From NCBI GenBank assembly GCA_902494545.1, contig CABUTP010000117.1:1-5249 (forward strand): a stretch of DNA of 5,249 nucleotides, in the 5' to 3' direction. The notes beneath the pieces were generated by a model that was given only the letters and a program-made list of their open reading frames with translations, searched no databases and was not told the origin of the DNA. Shown here one piece after another: positions 1 to 4,982 of the stretch. The translations under genes were made by a program, and so were the position numbers. The stretch's first letter is position 1. Every line of letters begins with the position of its first letter. The stretch is from an uncultured Collinsella sp. (GTDB lineage: Bacteria; Actinomycetota; Coriobacteriia; Coriobacteriales; Coriobacteriaceae).

Positions 1-36
1 AAAATCAAACGGCCGGCCCCGGGCATGGCGACGAGT

Positions 37-864
37 TTAACGAGCCGCCAAGATGGCGTCGATGAGCGTCAGTACGCCCCCGTCGTTGTTGCTCGGAATG
101 CGCCACTTGGCATGCGCGTTCATATGCTCCTCGGCGTTGTCCACGATAAAGCTGTGTCCGACGCGCTCCAGCATGGGGATGTCGTTGTAGGTGTCGCCCA
201 CGGCGGCGGCATCGGCGATATCGATGCCCAGGTGCTCGCAAAGATGCGCGACGCCGGCGCCCTTGTCGACACCCAGGTTCATAAAGTCAATCCACTCGCG
301 CCCGGCGTTGGTGACGTAGAGCTTGTCCGAGAACTCGGGGCTATAGGTCTCGCGGAAAGCGGGCTCGGCGTCGTAGCCGGGGAAGAAGACCGAAATCTTG
401 TTGGACTCGAAATCAATGCCCTCAAAGCTGTCGACGTAGTTGATTGTGTTGTAGTAGACGCTGATCTCGTCGTGGTACTGATGGTCGCGGGCAAGCACGT
501 AGAACGCGTCGAAGCAGCACAGGACGGGGACAGCGCGAGGATCCTCCGAGGCACGGCTCAAGACCTGCTGGTACAGCTCCACGTCGATATTGCTCTTATA
601 GATATAGCTGCCTCGATAGATCACGCACGCTCCGTTGTCGGGACAAAAAGCGATGCGGTTCTTGATGCCCTCGAACATCTCCTCGAGCTTGGGGGCCGGA
701 CGTCCGCTAGCGGGGCAGAACACGATGCCAGCCTCGGCGAGCTTGTCCAGGCGCTCATCAAGACCCTGAGGTAGCACGCGCTCGTCGGTGAGAAGCGTCT
801 TGTCCATATCAACGGCGAGAATCTTAATGTTTCCAATATTGGCGTCCGATTCGTAAGTTTGCAT
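37..864 (-). CDS. Cof-type HAD-IIB family hydrolase (sugar-phosphate or cofactor phosphatase-like)
   Basis: A 275-residue cytosolic hydrolase of the haloacid dehalogenase superfamily, Cof/IIB subgroup. The four HAD motifs are visible. Motif I is DMDKT at residues 19-23 (nucleophile D19, acid/base D21). Motif II is SGR at 53-55. The motif III lysine is K201 in GVDKGAG. Motif IV is GDTYND at 223-228, which binds Mg2+. The long insert between motifs II and III (about residues 80-195) fits the alpha/beta IIB cap that sets substrate choice. The length is normal for the family, usually 260-290. The ATG at 864 is preceded by CGAAAGG (874-880 on the plus strand) at 9-base spacing, so this start is well supported. 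The gene ends in TAA and is transcribed divergently from argG. Family members dephosphorylate sugar phosphates, pyridoxal phosphate or FMN. The sequence does not show which substrate applies, and nothing ties it to arginine synthesis. Confidence 0.93.
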   Translation of the reverse strand: MQTYESDANIGNIKILAVDMDKTLLTDERVLPQGLDERLDKLAEAGIVFCPASGRPAPKLEEMFEGIKNRIAFCPDNGACVIYRGSYIYKSNIDVELYQQVLSRASEDPRAVPVLCCFDAFYVLARDHQYHDEISVYYNTINYVDSFEGIDFESNKISVFFPGYDAEPAFRETYSPEFSDKLYVTNAGREWIDFMNLGVDKGAGVAHLCEHLGIDIADAAAVGDTYNDIPMLERVGHSFIVDNAEEHMNAHAKWRIPSNNDGGVLTLIDAILAAR

Positions 865-924
865 AAAAGCGAGCCTTTCGTTTCGAAATTGTTTCAGATG
901 TTATAACCATCAACTCGTAGTCAG

Positions 925-956
925 GCGTATTTTCGCAGGAACGCAGCGTATTTGCA
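925..956. repeat. Tandem imperfect direct repeat between HAD gene and argG leader
   Basis: GCGTATTTTCGCA (925-937) and GCGTATTTGCA (946-956) start 21 bases apart, close to two helical turns. That places both copies on the same DNA face. They lie 61-92 bases upstream of the HAD start, on the far side of the argG promoter. A tandem operator for an unknown regulator is possible, but a chance duplication is equally possible. Confidence 0.4.
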
Positions 957-974
957 CTGCATTTCACAAACTAA

Positions 975-989
975 TGAAAAAACTTTTCA
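975..989. promoter_or_regulatory. Perfect AT-rich inverted repeat, possible ArgR-like operator
   Basis: TGAAAA-AAC-TTTTCA is a perfect 6-bp inverted repeat around 3 bases, located 19 bases upstream of the predicted -35 of the argG leader promoter. It resembles the bacterial ARG box (TGAAT, four A/T, ATTCA), but its core is 15 rather than 14 bases and the fifth base of each arm differs. A second short palindrome, AAATT-TG-AATTT (991-1002), follows directly. ArgR binding is an inference from context. Confidence 0.35.
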
Positions 990-1007
990 GAAATTTGAAT
1001 TTGTCGC

Positions 1008-1035
1008 TTGTGCAGCGGGCACTTTAGCGTAATAT
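1008..1035 (+). promoter_or_regulatory. Predicted sigma70-type promoter for the argG leader transcript
   Basis: TTGTGC (1008-1013), a 16-base spacer and TAATAT (1030-1035) make a good match to a housekeeping promoter. Transcription would start near 1042, leaving about 97 bases before the leader ORF and about 377 bases before argG. It is the best plus-strand promoter seen in the 865-1418 gap. No convincing promoter was found between the attenuator hairpin and argG. Confidence 0.55.
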
Positions 1036-1078
1036 AGCGACCATCGAAAACGGAGACGGAAAAACAACCGCTTACCGA

Positions 1079-1096
1079 GTAAAAGGTACCGTTTAC
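1079..1096. promoter_or_regulatory. 18-bp near-perfect palindrome in the argG leader
   Basis: GTAAAAGGTACCGTTTAC is symmetric at eight of nine base pairs, the exception being A1084 opposite G1091. It is centred on GGTACC, about 45 bases after the predicted transcription start and 31 bases before the leader AAGGAG. The size suits a dimeric repressor operator acting as a roadblock. In RNA it would form only a short hairpin. No regulator can be named from the sequence. Confidence 0.4.
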
Positions 1097-1138
1097 GATA
1101 TTTGAATTGCGCCCGGCGATACGTGAAAGGAGAGGCAG

Positions 1139-1213
1139 ATGCAGTTCGTAAAGATCATCACTACTGCAGACAATGCCATCCGACGCCAGCGCGCAATTTC
1201 CCGACGACGATAA
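1139..1213 (+). CDS. Arginine-rich leader peptide upstream of argG (24 residues)
   Basis: This short ORF has a near-ideal ribosome binding site: AAGGAG at 1127-1132, within GTGAAAGGAG, six bases before the ATG. It encodes 24 residues and stops at TAA (1211-1213). The last ten residues are RRQRAISRRR, so arginine takes six of ten positions, with three consecutive CGA codons just before the stop. Four of the six Arg codons are CGA; none of the 12 Arg codons in argG is CGA, and argH has one (codon 297). A short peptide ending in a run of the end-product amino acid, placed before a hairpin and a biosynthetic gene, is the classic layout of ribosome-mediated attenuation (compare trp, his and leu leaders). 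The inferred role is to sense arginyl-tRNA by stalling rather than to act as a protein. The alternative is a chance ORF, but the ribosome binding site, codon cluster and position together argue against that. Confidence 0.72.
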   Translation: MQFVKIITTADNAIRRQRAISRRR

Positions 1214-1285
1214 CAATCGTCTCTGTCCGCATGGGGCGAATTGCCTCAACAGAGTCATTTTGAGGTCGTTGGGTTTTAGCACGAC
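1193..1285 (+). promoter_or_regulatory. Alternative RNA stems of the putative argG attenuator
   Basis: Several mutually competing pairings lie between the Arg codons and the terminator. (a) 1193-1202 pairs with 1234-1244, ten pairs with one G-U and a bulged C1237, and encloses a perfect hairpin GACGAT-aaca-ATCGTC (1206-1221) that overlaps the Arg codons and stop. (b) 1232-1237 pairs with 1243-1248, under an outer CTCTGT/ACAGAG stem (1221-1226 with 1249-1254). (c) CCTCAA (1244-1249) pairs with TTGAGG (1260-1265). (d) GTCG plus TG (1265-1271) pairs with CACGAC (1280-1285), which uses part of the left arm of the terminator. A ribosome halted on the CGA codons would cover the left arm of (a). Stem (d) excludes the terminator and is the best antiterminator candidate. 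The pairings can be read in the sequence; the switching order is inferred and no energies were calculated. Confidence 0.5.
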
Positions 1286-1324
1286 ATTGCTGCATGTTTC
1301 TAGGGCATGTATGTGCTGATTTTT
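1278..1324 (+). terminator. Putative attenuator terminator in the argG leader
   Basis: AGCACG (1278-1283) pairs with TGTGCT (1312-1317, one G-U). The stem continues, after a bulged A1311, with ACAT (1284-1287) against ATGT (1307-1310). After a bulged T1288 it continues with GCT (1289-1291) against GGC (1304-1306). The loop is 12 bases. GA and five T residues (1320-1324) follow at once. It sits 64 bases after the leader stop and 94 bases before argG, where an attenuator terminator is expected. The stem is moderate and broken by two bulges, so termination is probably conditional or partial. Confidence 0.55.
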
Positions 1325-1418
1325 GCTATTTAACCTGATATTGCACGGTATATGACCTTGAAATGACTTGCAACTGACCGATGTTCTAACTAGCTACCAA
1401 GGGCGAAAGGAAACAGCC

Positions 1419-2645
1419 ATGAGCAAGGAAAAAGTCGTTCTCGCATATTCTGGTGGTCTTGATACATCCGTATGTGTCAAGTGGCTCCAGGACGAGAAGA
1501 ATCTCGATGTCGTTTGTGTCTGCGGCAACGTGGGCCAGGAGGAGACCGGCCTGGACGCCAAGAAGCAGAAGGCGCTTGACCTTGGCGTTCTCGATTGCCA
1601 GGTACTCGACCTGCGCGACGAGTTCTCCGATGAGTTCCTGACTAAGGCCATCGCTGCAAACTCCATGTACGAGAACAAGTACCCGCTGCTTTCCGCCCTG
1701 TCTCGCCCGCTGCTCGCCAAGAAGCTTGTCGAGGTCGCTCACGAGTTTGGCGCGACCTACGTCGCCCACGGCTGCACCGGCAAGGGTAACGACCAGGTCC
1801 GCTTCGAGGCTGCCGTCAAGGCCCTCGACCCTGAGCTCAAGGTTATCGCCCCGGTTCGCGAGTGGGATCTGAAGTGCCGTCCCGACGAGGTCGCCTATGC
1901 CCACGCTCACAACGTGCCGGTTCCCGAGGGTGCCAACGACAACCCCTATTCCATCGACGACAACCTGTGGGGTCGTGCCATTGAGTGCGGCCACCTGGAG
2001 GATCCCTGGAACGAACCGCTCGACGACGCTTGGGTTATGACCAAGAATCCCGAGGACACGCCCGACACCCCGACGTATACCGAGATTGAGTTTGAGGCCG
2101 GCAAGCCCGTCGCCGTCGACGGCAAGAAGATGAAGCTCTCCGAGATCGTCATCGCCCTCAACAAGATTTCGGGCGACAACGGCTTTGGCCGTCTCGACCT
2201 GGTTGAGGACCGTCTGGTGGGCCTCAAGAGCCGCGAGTGCTATGAGGTTCCCGGCGCCCTGACGCTCATCACCGCCCACAAGGCGCTCGAGGACATCTGC
2301 GTCGAGGGCGACCTGCTCAAGACCAAGATCAAGCTCGAGCAGGATTGGGCCACCGCCGTGTACAACGGCCAGTGGTACAGCCCGCTCAAGAACGCGCTCG
2401 ACGCCTTTATGGCCGATACCCAGAAGTTCGTGACCGGCACCGTCCGCCTGAAGTTCTTTAAGGGCAACTGCCATGTCGTCGGCCGCAAGAGCCCCTTCAG
2501 CCTCTACGACTACGGTCTGGCTACCTACGACCGCGACACCACGTTTGACGAGAAGGCCAGCGCCGGCTTTATCGAGATCGATACGCTGTCGCTCAAGACG
2601 TGGGCAAAGGTCCAGGGTCCCAGCTCTGCCGCCGCCCAGGCTTAA
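1419..2645 (+). CDS. argG: Argininosuccinate synthase
   Basis: A 408-residue cytosolic enzyme that joins citrulline and aspartate, using ATP, to form argininosuccinate, the penultimate step of arginine synthesis. The N-terminal PP-loop AYSGGLDTS (residues 9-17) binds ATP. YPLLSALSRPL (88-98) and HGCTGKGNDQVRFE (117-130) are family signatures lining the citrulline and aspartate site. YSIDDNLWGRAIECG (177-191) and SRECYEVPG (271-279) are also typical. The length is normal for the roughly 400-residue class. The chosen ATG has AAAGGA (1406-1411) seven bases upstream and begins MSKEK right before the PP-loop. An in-frame TTG at 1368 would add 17 unsupported residues. Arg codons are all CGC or CGT. 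The gene follows the arginine-rich leader and putative attenuator and probably responds to arginine supply. It is the first of two arg genes here, split from argH by a terminator and a small ORF. Confidence 0.97.
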   Translation: MSKEKVVLAYSGGLDTSVCVKWLQDEKNLDVVCVCGNVGQEETGLDAKKQKALDLGVLDCQVLDLRDEFSDEFLTKAIAANSMYENKYPLLSALSRPLLAKKLVEVAHEFGATYVAHGCTGKGNDQVRFEAAVKALDPELKVIAPVREWDLKCRPDEVAYAHAHNVPVPEGANDNPYSIDDNLWGRAIECGHLEDPWNEPLDDAWVMTKNPEDTPDTPTYTEIEFEAGKPVAVDGKKMKLSEIVIALNKISGDNGFGRLDLVEDRLVGLKSRECYEVPGALTLITAHKALEDICVEGDLLKTKIKLEQDWATAVYNGQWYSPLKNALDAFMADTQKFVTGTVRLKFFKGNCHVVGRKSPFSLYDYGLATYDRDTTFDEKASAGFIEIDTLSLKTWAKVQGPSSAAAQA

Positions 2646-2798
2646 GTCTTCCTTTCCTTGGTATCCGCGCGGCCCATCCGCGTGATACAAAACGGGCGCA
2701 CGGGGTCCCTACCTTTCGTTATGCTTGCTGACACTTCTTAACATCGGTGGCCCCTACGTTCCGCCCGCATATATGACGCCGCGCTTGCGGCTGAGTCC

Positions 2799-2833
2799 GA
2801 GCCCCGCCGGGGTTGTCCGGCGGGGCTCTTTCT
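2799..2833 (+). terminator. Strong intrinsic terminator after argG
   Basis: GAGCCCCGCCGG (2799-2810) and CCGGCGGGGCTC (2817-2828) form a perfect 12-bp GC-rich stem with a six-base loop, followed by TTTCT. A smaller hairpin, GCCGC-gctt-GCGGC (2778-2791), lies just before it. The terminator starts 153 bases after the argG stop. The bases between (2646-2777) hold no ORF with a ribosome binding site and no RNA gene that I can see. It should end most argG transcripts, though the U-tract is short and some read-through to argH is possible. Confidence 0.88.
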
Positions 2834-2878
2834 ATCAATTTGTCGGCCTTGCGCCTATATATATGAGGAGTATCCAAT

Positions 2879-3049
2879 ATGTTCAATGTCATCGCGCATG
2901 CTTTACTTGCCCTCGCGCCCGAGCTCGATGCTGCAAAGGTCGAGGACGTCCCTATGAGCCTGAAGGCTTGGATTGACGGTTCGCAGGGCAACATCCGGAG
3001 GGAGACGTTGGGTGCCAAGTGCATGGTGCGTCACTTCTTTGCAAATTAG
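2879..3049 (+). CDS. Small hypothetical protein between argG and argH (56 residues)
   Basis: The ORF starts at an ATG with GAGGAG (2865-2870) eight bases upstream, one of the best ribosome binding sites in the window, and ends at TAG (3047-3049). About 69% of its codons end in G or C, with frequent GAG, CTC, GTC and GAC as in the neighbouring genes, which supports real coding. The N-terminus is hydrophobic (MFNVIAHALLALAP), too short for a clear membrane helix or signal peptide. An acidic stretch follows, then a basic C-terminal half containing KAWIDGSQGNIRRE and one cysteine, C48. I do not recognise the family. It sits 45 bases after the argG terminator and 118 bases before argH on the same strand, so it may be co-transcribed with argH. 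It could be a small conserved protein, a translated leader for argH or a remnant of a larger gene. Only three Arg codons, not clustered at the end, make an arginine attenuator unlikely. Confidence 0.5.
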   Translation: MFNVIAHALLALAPELDAAKVEDVPMSLKAWIDGSQGNIRRETLGAKCMVRHFFAN

Positions 3050-3051
3050 CT

Positions 3052-3079
3052 ACATGGCCCCGCATGCAGTGGGGAATGT
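3052..3079 (+). other. Stem-loop between the small ORF and argH
   Basis: CCCCGC (3058-3063) pairs with GTGGGG (3069-3074, one G-U) around a five-base loop. Flanking ACAT (3052-3055) and ATGT (3076-3079) extend it across a small internal loop. It starts three bases after the small-ORF stop and has no T-run, so it is not a standard terminator. It could be an mRNA processing or stability element. Confidence 0.45.
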
Positions 3080-3167
3080 GCAAAACTAGCGGTTGGTAAA
3101 TCGCTTTAGCGACAGGGCGCATTGCTTTGGGCGCTTCGTTTGGTATTTGATGAAAGGGGACGATCCC

Positions 3168-4598
3168 ATGGCTCTTTGGGGCGGTCGTTTTGAGGCGGGC
3201 GTGGCCGAGGTCACGCAGGAGTTTGGCGCGTCGCTGCCGGTCGACAAACATCTCTATAAGCAGGATATCGCCGGCTCTAAGGCGCATGCCAAAATGCTGG
3301 CGGCCCAGGGCATCATCAGTGCCGAGGACGAGCAGGCGATTGCCAAGGGCCTGACCGGAATCGAACAGGATATCGATGCCGGCAACTTTACCTTCGATAT
3401 CAACGACGAGGACATCCATATGTCCATCGAGAGCGAGCTGACGCGTCGCATCGGCGAGGCCGGTAAGCGCTTGCATACCGGACGTTCGCGCAACGACCAG
3501 GTGGCGACCGACACGCGCCTGGGCGTCAAGGCACTGGCCAAGGAGCTCATGGAGGCCAATCTTGAGCTGCGCCATGTGCTGATGGATGCGGCTAAGAAGT
3601 ACGACAAGGTGATTCTGCCGGGTTACACGCATATGCAGCACGCTCAGCCCGTGCTGCTCTCGCATCATCTGCTGGCGTATTCCTGGATGTTCGCGCGCGA
3701 CTTTACGCGCCTGAAGGCCGCCTTTGATGCCGCCGACAACTGTCCGCTGGGTGCTGCCGCGCTTGCCGGTACGAGCTATCCGCTCGATCGCCAGATGACG
3801 GCTGCCGAACTTGGCTTTGCGGGCGTAATTCCCAACTCGCTCGATGCGGTTTCCGACCGTGATTTCCTGCTCGATCTGCATTACGCCGGCTCCGTCATGG
3901 CGATGCACCTGTCGCGTCTTTCCGAGGAGATCGTGCTGTGGTCGAGCTCCGAATTTGGCTTTATCACGCTTTCCGACTCCTACTCCACCGGCTCGTCTAT
4001 CATGCCGCAGAAGAAGAACCCCGACTTTGCCGAGCTTATCCGCGGCAAGAGCGGCCGAGTCTATGGCAACCTGGTGCAGCTGCTCGTGACCATGAAGGGC
4101 CTGCCGCTTGCTTATAACAAGGACTTGCAGGAGGACAAGGAGGGCGTGCTCGATACCGCCCATACGCTCATGCAGTGCCTGTCCGTTATGGCCGGAATGA
4201 TTTCAACTTGGACCGTCAACGAGGATGCCATGGCGCGCGAGTGCGGCGTGGGGCACCTTGCCGCCACCGATGTTGCCGATTACCTGGCCAAGCGTGGTCT
4301 GCCGTTCCGTGAGGCACATGCTGTGGTGGGCCATCTGGTCCTGATGTGTGAGAAGCGCGGCTGCAATCTTGAGGACCTGCCGTTTGAGGTGTTCCAGGAG
4401 GCAAGCCCGCTCTTTGAGCGCGACATTACCGAGGCGCTCGACATCCCGTCGATTGTCGCCGCGCGCACGACCGAGGGCGGCACCGCTCCTGCCGCCGTTG
4501 CCGTGCAGCTGCAGCGTGCCGAGTCACAGTTCGTGGCCGACGAGGGCGTGTTTGGATCGCTGACCAAGGTCGTCGAGATGGGCCACGGGGCAAAGTAG
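3168..4598 (+). CDS. argH: Argininosuccinate lyase
   Basis: A 476-residue cytosolic lyase of the fumarase/aspartase superfamily, active as a homotetramer in this family. It splits argininosuccinate into arginine and fumarate, the last step of arginine synthesis. The start MALWGGRF is typical. HTGRSRNDQVATD (103-115) is the first conserved region. YTHMQHAQP (153-161) carries the T-H pair of the active site. GSSIMPQKKNPD (275-286) is the superfamily signature loop with the catalytic serine. The length is slightly above the usual 455-470, from a short C-terminal tail. The ATG at 3168 has AAAGGGGA (3153-3160) seven bases upstream. The frame stays open to a TTG at 3093, but that would add 25 residues before the conserved N-terminus. 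No clear promoter is visible immediately upstream, so it may be read from upstream of the small ORF or by read-through from argG. Confidence 0.97.
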   Translation: MALWGGRFEAGVAEVTQEFGASLPVDKHLYKQDIAGSKAHAKMLAAQGIISAEDEQAIAKGLTGIEQDIDAGNFTFDINDEDIHMSIESELTRRIGEAGKRLHTGRSRNDQVATDTRLGVKALAKELMEANLELRHVLMDAAKKYDKVILPGYTHMQHAQPVLLSHHLLAYSWMFARDFTRLKAAFDAADNCPLGAAALAGTSYPLDRQMTAAELGFAGVIPNSLDAVSDRDFLLDLHYAGSVMAMHLSRLSEEIVLWSSSEFGFITLSDSYSTGSSIMPQKKNPDFAELIRGKSGRVYGNLVQLLVTMKGLPLAYNKDLQEDKEGVLDTAHTLMQCLSVMAGMISTWTVNEDAMARECGVGHLAATDVADYLAKRGLPFREAHAVVGHLVLMCEKRGCNLEDLPFEVFQEASPLFERDITEALDIPSIVAARTTEGGTAPAAVAVQLQRAESQFVADEGVFGSLTKVVEMGHGAK

Positions 4599-4648
4599 AG
4601 GTTTGGCTGAAGCGGTTTTGGCCATTTATTGATAAATCGTTTTCGCTT

Positions 4649-4686
4649 TACGGGCGTCTGCTGTTGCGGGCGCCCGTATTTTGTTG
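4649..4686 (+). terminator. Strong intrinsic terminator after argH
   Basis: TACGGGCGTCTGC (4649-4661) pairs with GCGGGCGCCCGTA (4666-4678) in a 13-bp stem with two G-U pairs and a TGTT loop, followed by TTTTGTT. It lies 50 bases after the argH stop. Just before it, ATTTAT-tg-ATAAAT (4624-4637) forms a small AT-rich inverted repeat flanked by AAGCG and CGCTT (4610-4614, 4644-4648). Confidence 0.9.
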
Positions 4687-4764
4687 CTATGGGGGAGGGG
4701 CTTGTCGAGAACTTCTGTAGGACCTTTGGGCAGGTTGTGAAGGGGGTGCGTTCACGGGCGACAA

Positions 4765-4805
4765 CCGACCGTCCGCTCGGTTCGATGCGGTTGATGGGCG
4801 GTCGG
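4765..4805. other. GC-rich dyad in the argH-ndk gap
   Basis: CCGACCGTCC (4765-4774) pairs with GGGCGGTCGG (4796-4805) over ten base pairs with one G-U, around a 21-base loop. An alternative pairing uses CAACCG (4762-4767) with CGGTTG (4788-4793), so two folds compete. No T-run follows, so a simple terminator is unlikely. The rest of 4687-4848 shows no ORF with a ribosome binding site. The role is unknown. Confidence 0.4.
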
Positions 4806-4848
4806 ATGGTACTCTAATCGGGCTTCGAAACAGAAGTGACACATATGG

Positions 4849-4880
4849 AGCGTTTTAATAAATTGCAGCGTTTCAATAAA
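4849..4880. repeat. Direct repeat of 18-bp period upstream of the ndk promoter
   Basis: AGCGTTTTAATAAA (4849-4862) and AGCGTTTCAATAAA (4867-4880) match at 13 of 14 bases with an 18-base period, ending ten bases before the predicted -35 of ndk. The position suits a tandem regulator site. The period keeps frame in a 16-codon ORF (4845-4895) reading RFNK twice, but that ORF has no convincing ribosome binding site. Confidence 0.55.
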
Positions 4881-4890
4881 CAGCTTTTTG

Positions 4891-4919
4891 TTTAACTGCA
4901 GCTAAAACTCTGTTACGAT
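4891..4919 (+). promoter_or_regulatory. Predicted promoter of ndk
   Basis: TTTAAC (4891-4896), a 17-base spacer and TACGAT (4914-4919) give a weak -35 and a reasonable -10. The start would be near 4926, about 57 bases before the ndk ATG. The position after the argH terminator supports an independent promoter. Confidence 0.45.
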
Positions 4920-4982
4920 GCAGTCCAGGCGGGTGCCGGAATGGGACTTGGGCACGCGCGAACCTACTTGAAAGGCTACCTT

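Noticed and set aside
1..30. Possible terminator of the HAD gene at the left edge
   Set aside because: On the minus strand there are GC-rich palindromes followed by TTTGATTTT, but only short stems of 3-4 bp form and the window ends, so it cannot be judged.
25..774. 249-codon plus-strand ORF opposite the HAD gene
   Set aside because: It is a shadow of the minus-strand gene, which carries all four HAD motifs and a good ribosome binding site.
971..1282. 103-codon minus-strand ORF in the HAD-argG gap
   Set aside because: Its GTG start has no ribosome binding site, it resembles no known family, and it lies across the argG promoter, leader ORF and terminator, which explain the region better.
1368..1418. 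Upstream TTG extension of argG by 17 codons
   Set aside because: The ATG at 1419 has AAAGGA at seven-base spacing and starts right before the PP-loop; the TTG has no ribosome binding site.
865..1418. T-box or known riboswitch upstream of argG
   Set aside because: No T-box AGGGTGGNACCGCG-like sequence or recognised riboswitch core was found; the leader ORF with Arg codons explains the layout better.
1386..2690. Long minus-strand frame opposite argG, and the similar one at 2952-4163 opposite argH
   Set aside because: These are mirror frames that stay open because of the strong G/C third-position bias of argG and argH. The plus-strand proteins are unambiguous.
3093..3167. Upstream TTG extension of argH by 25 codons
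   Set aside because: MALWGGRF is the usual family N-terminus, and the ATG at 3168 has its own strong ribosome binding site.
4629..4817. 62-codon plus-strand ORF after argH
   Set aside because: It runs through the argH terminator stem, has no ribosome binding site at its start or at its inner ATG, and shows no family-like sequence.
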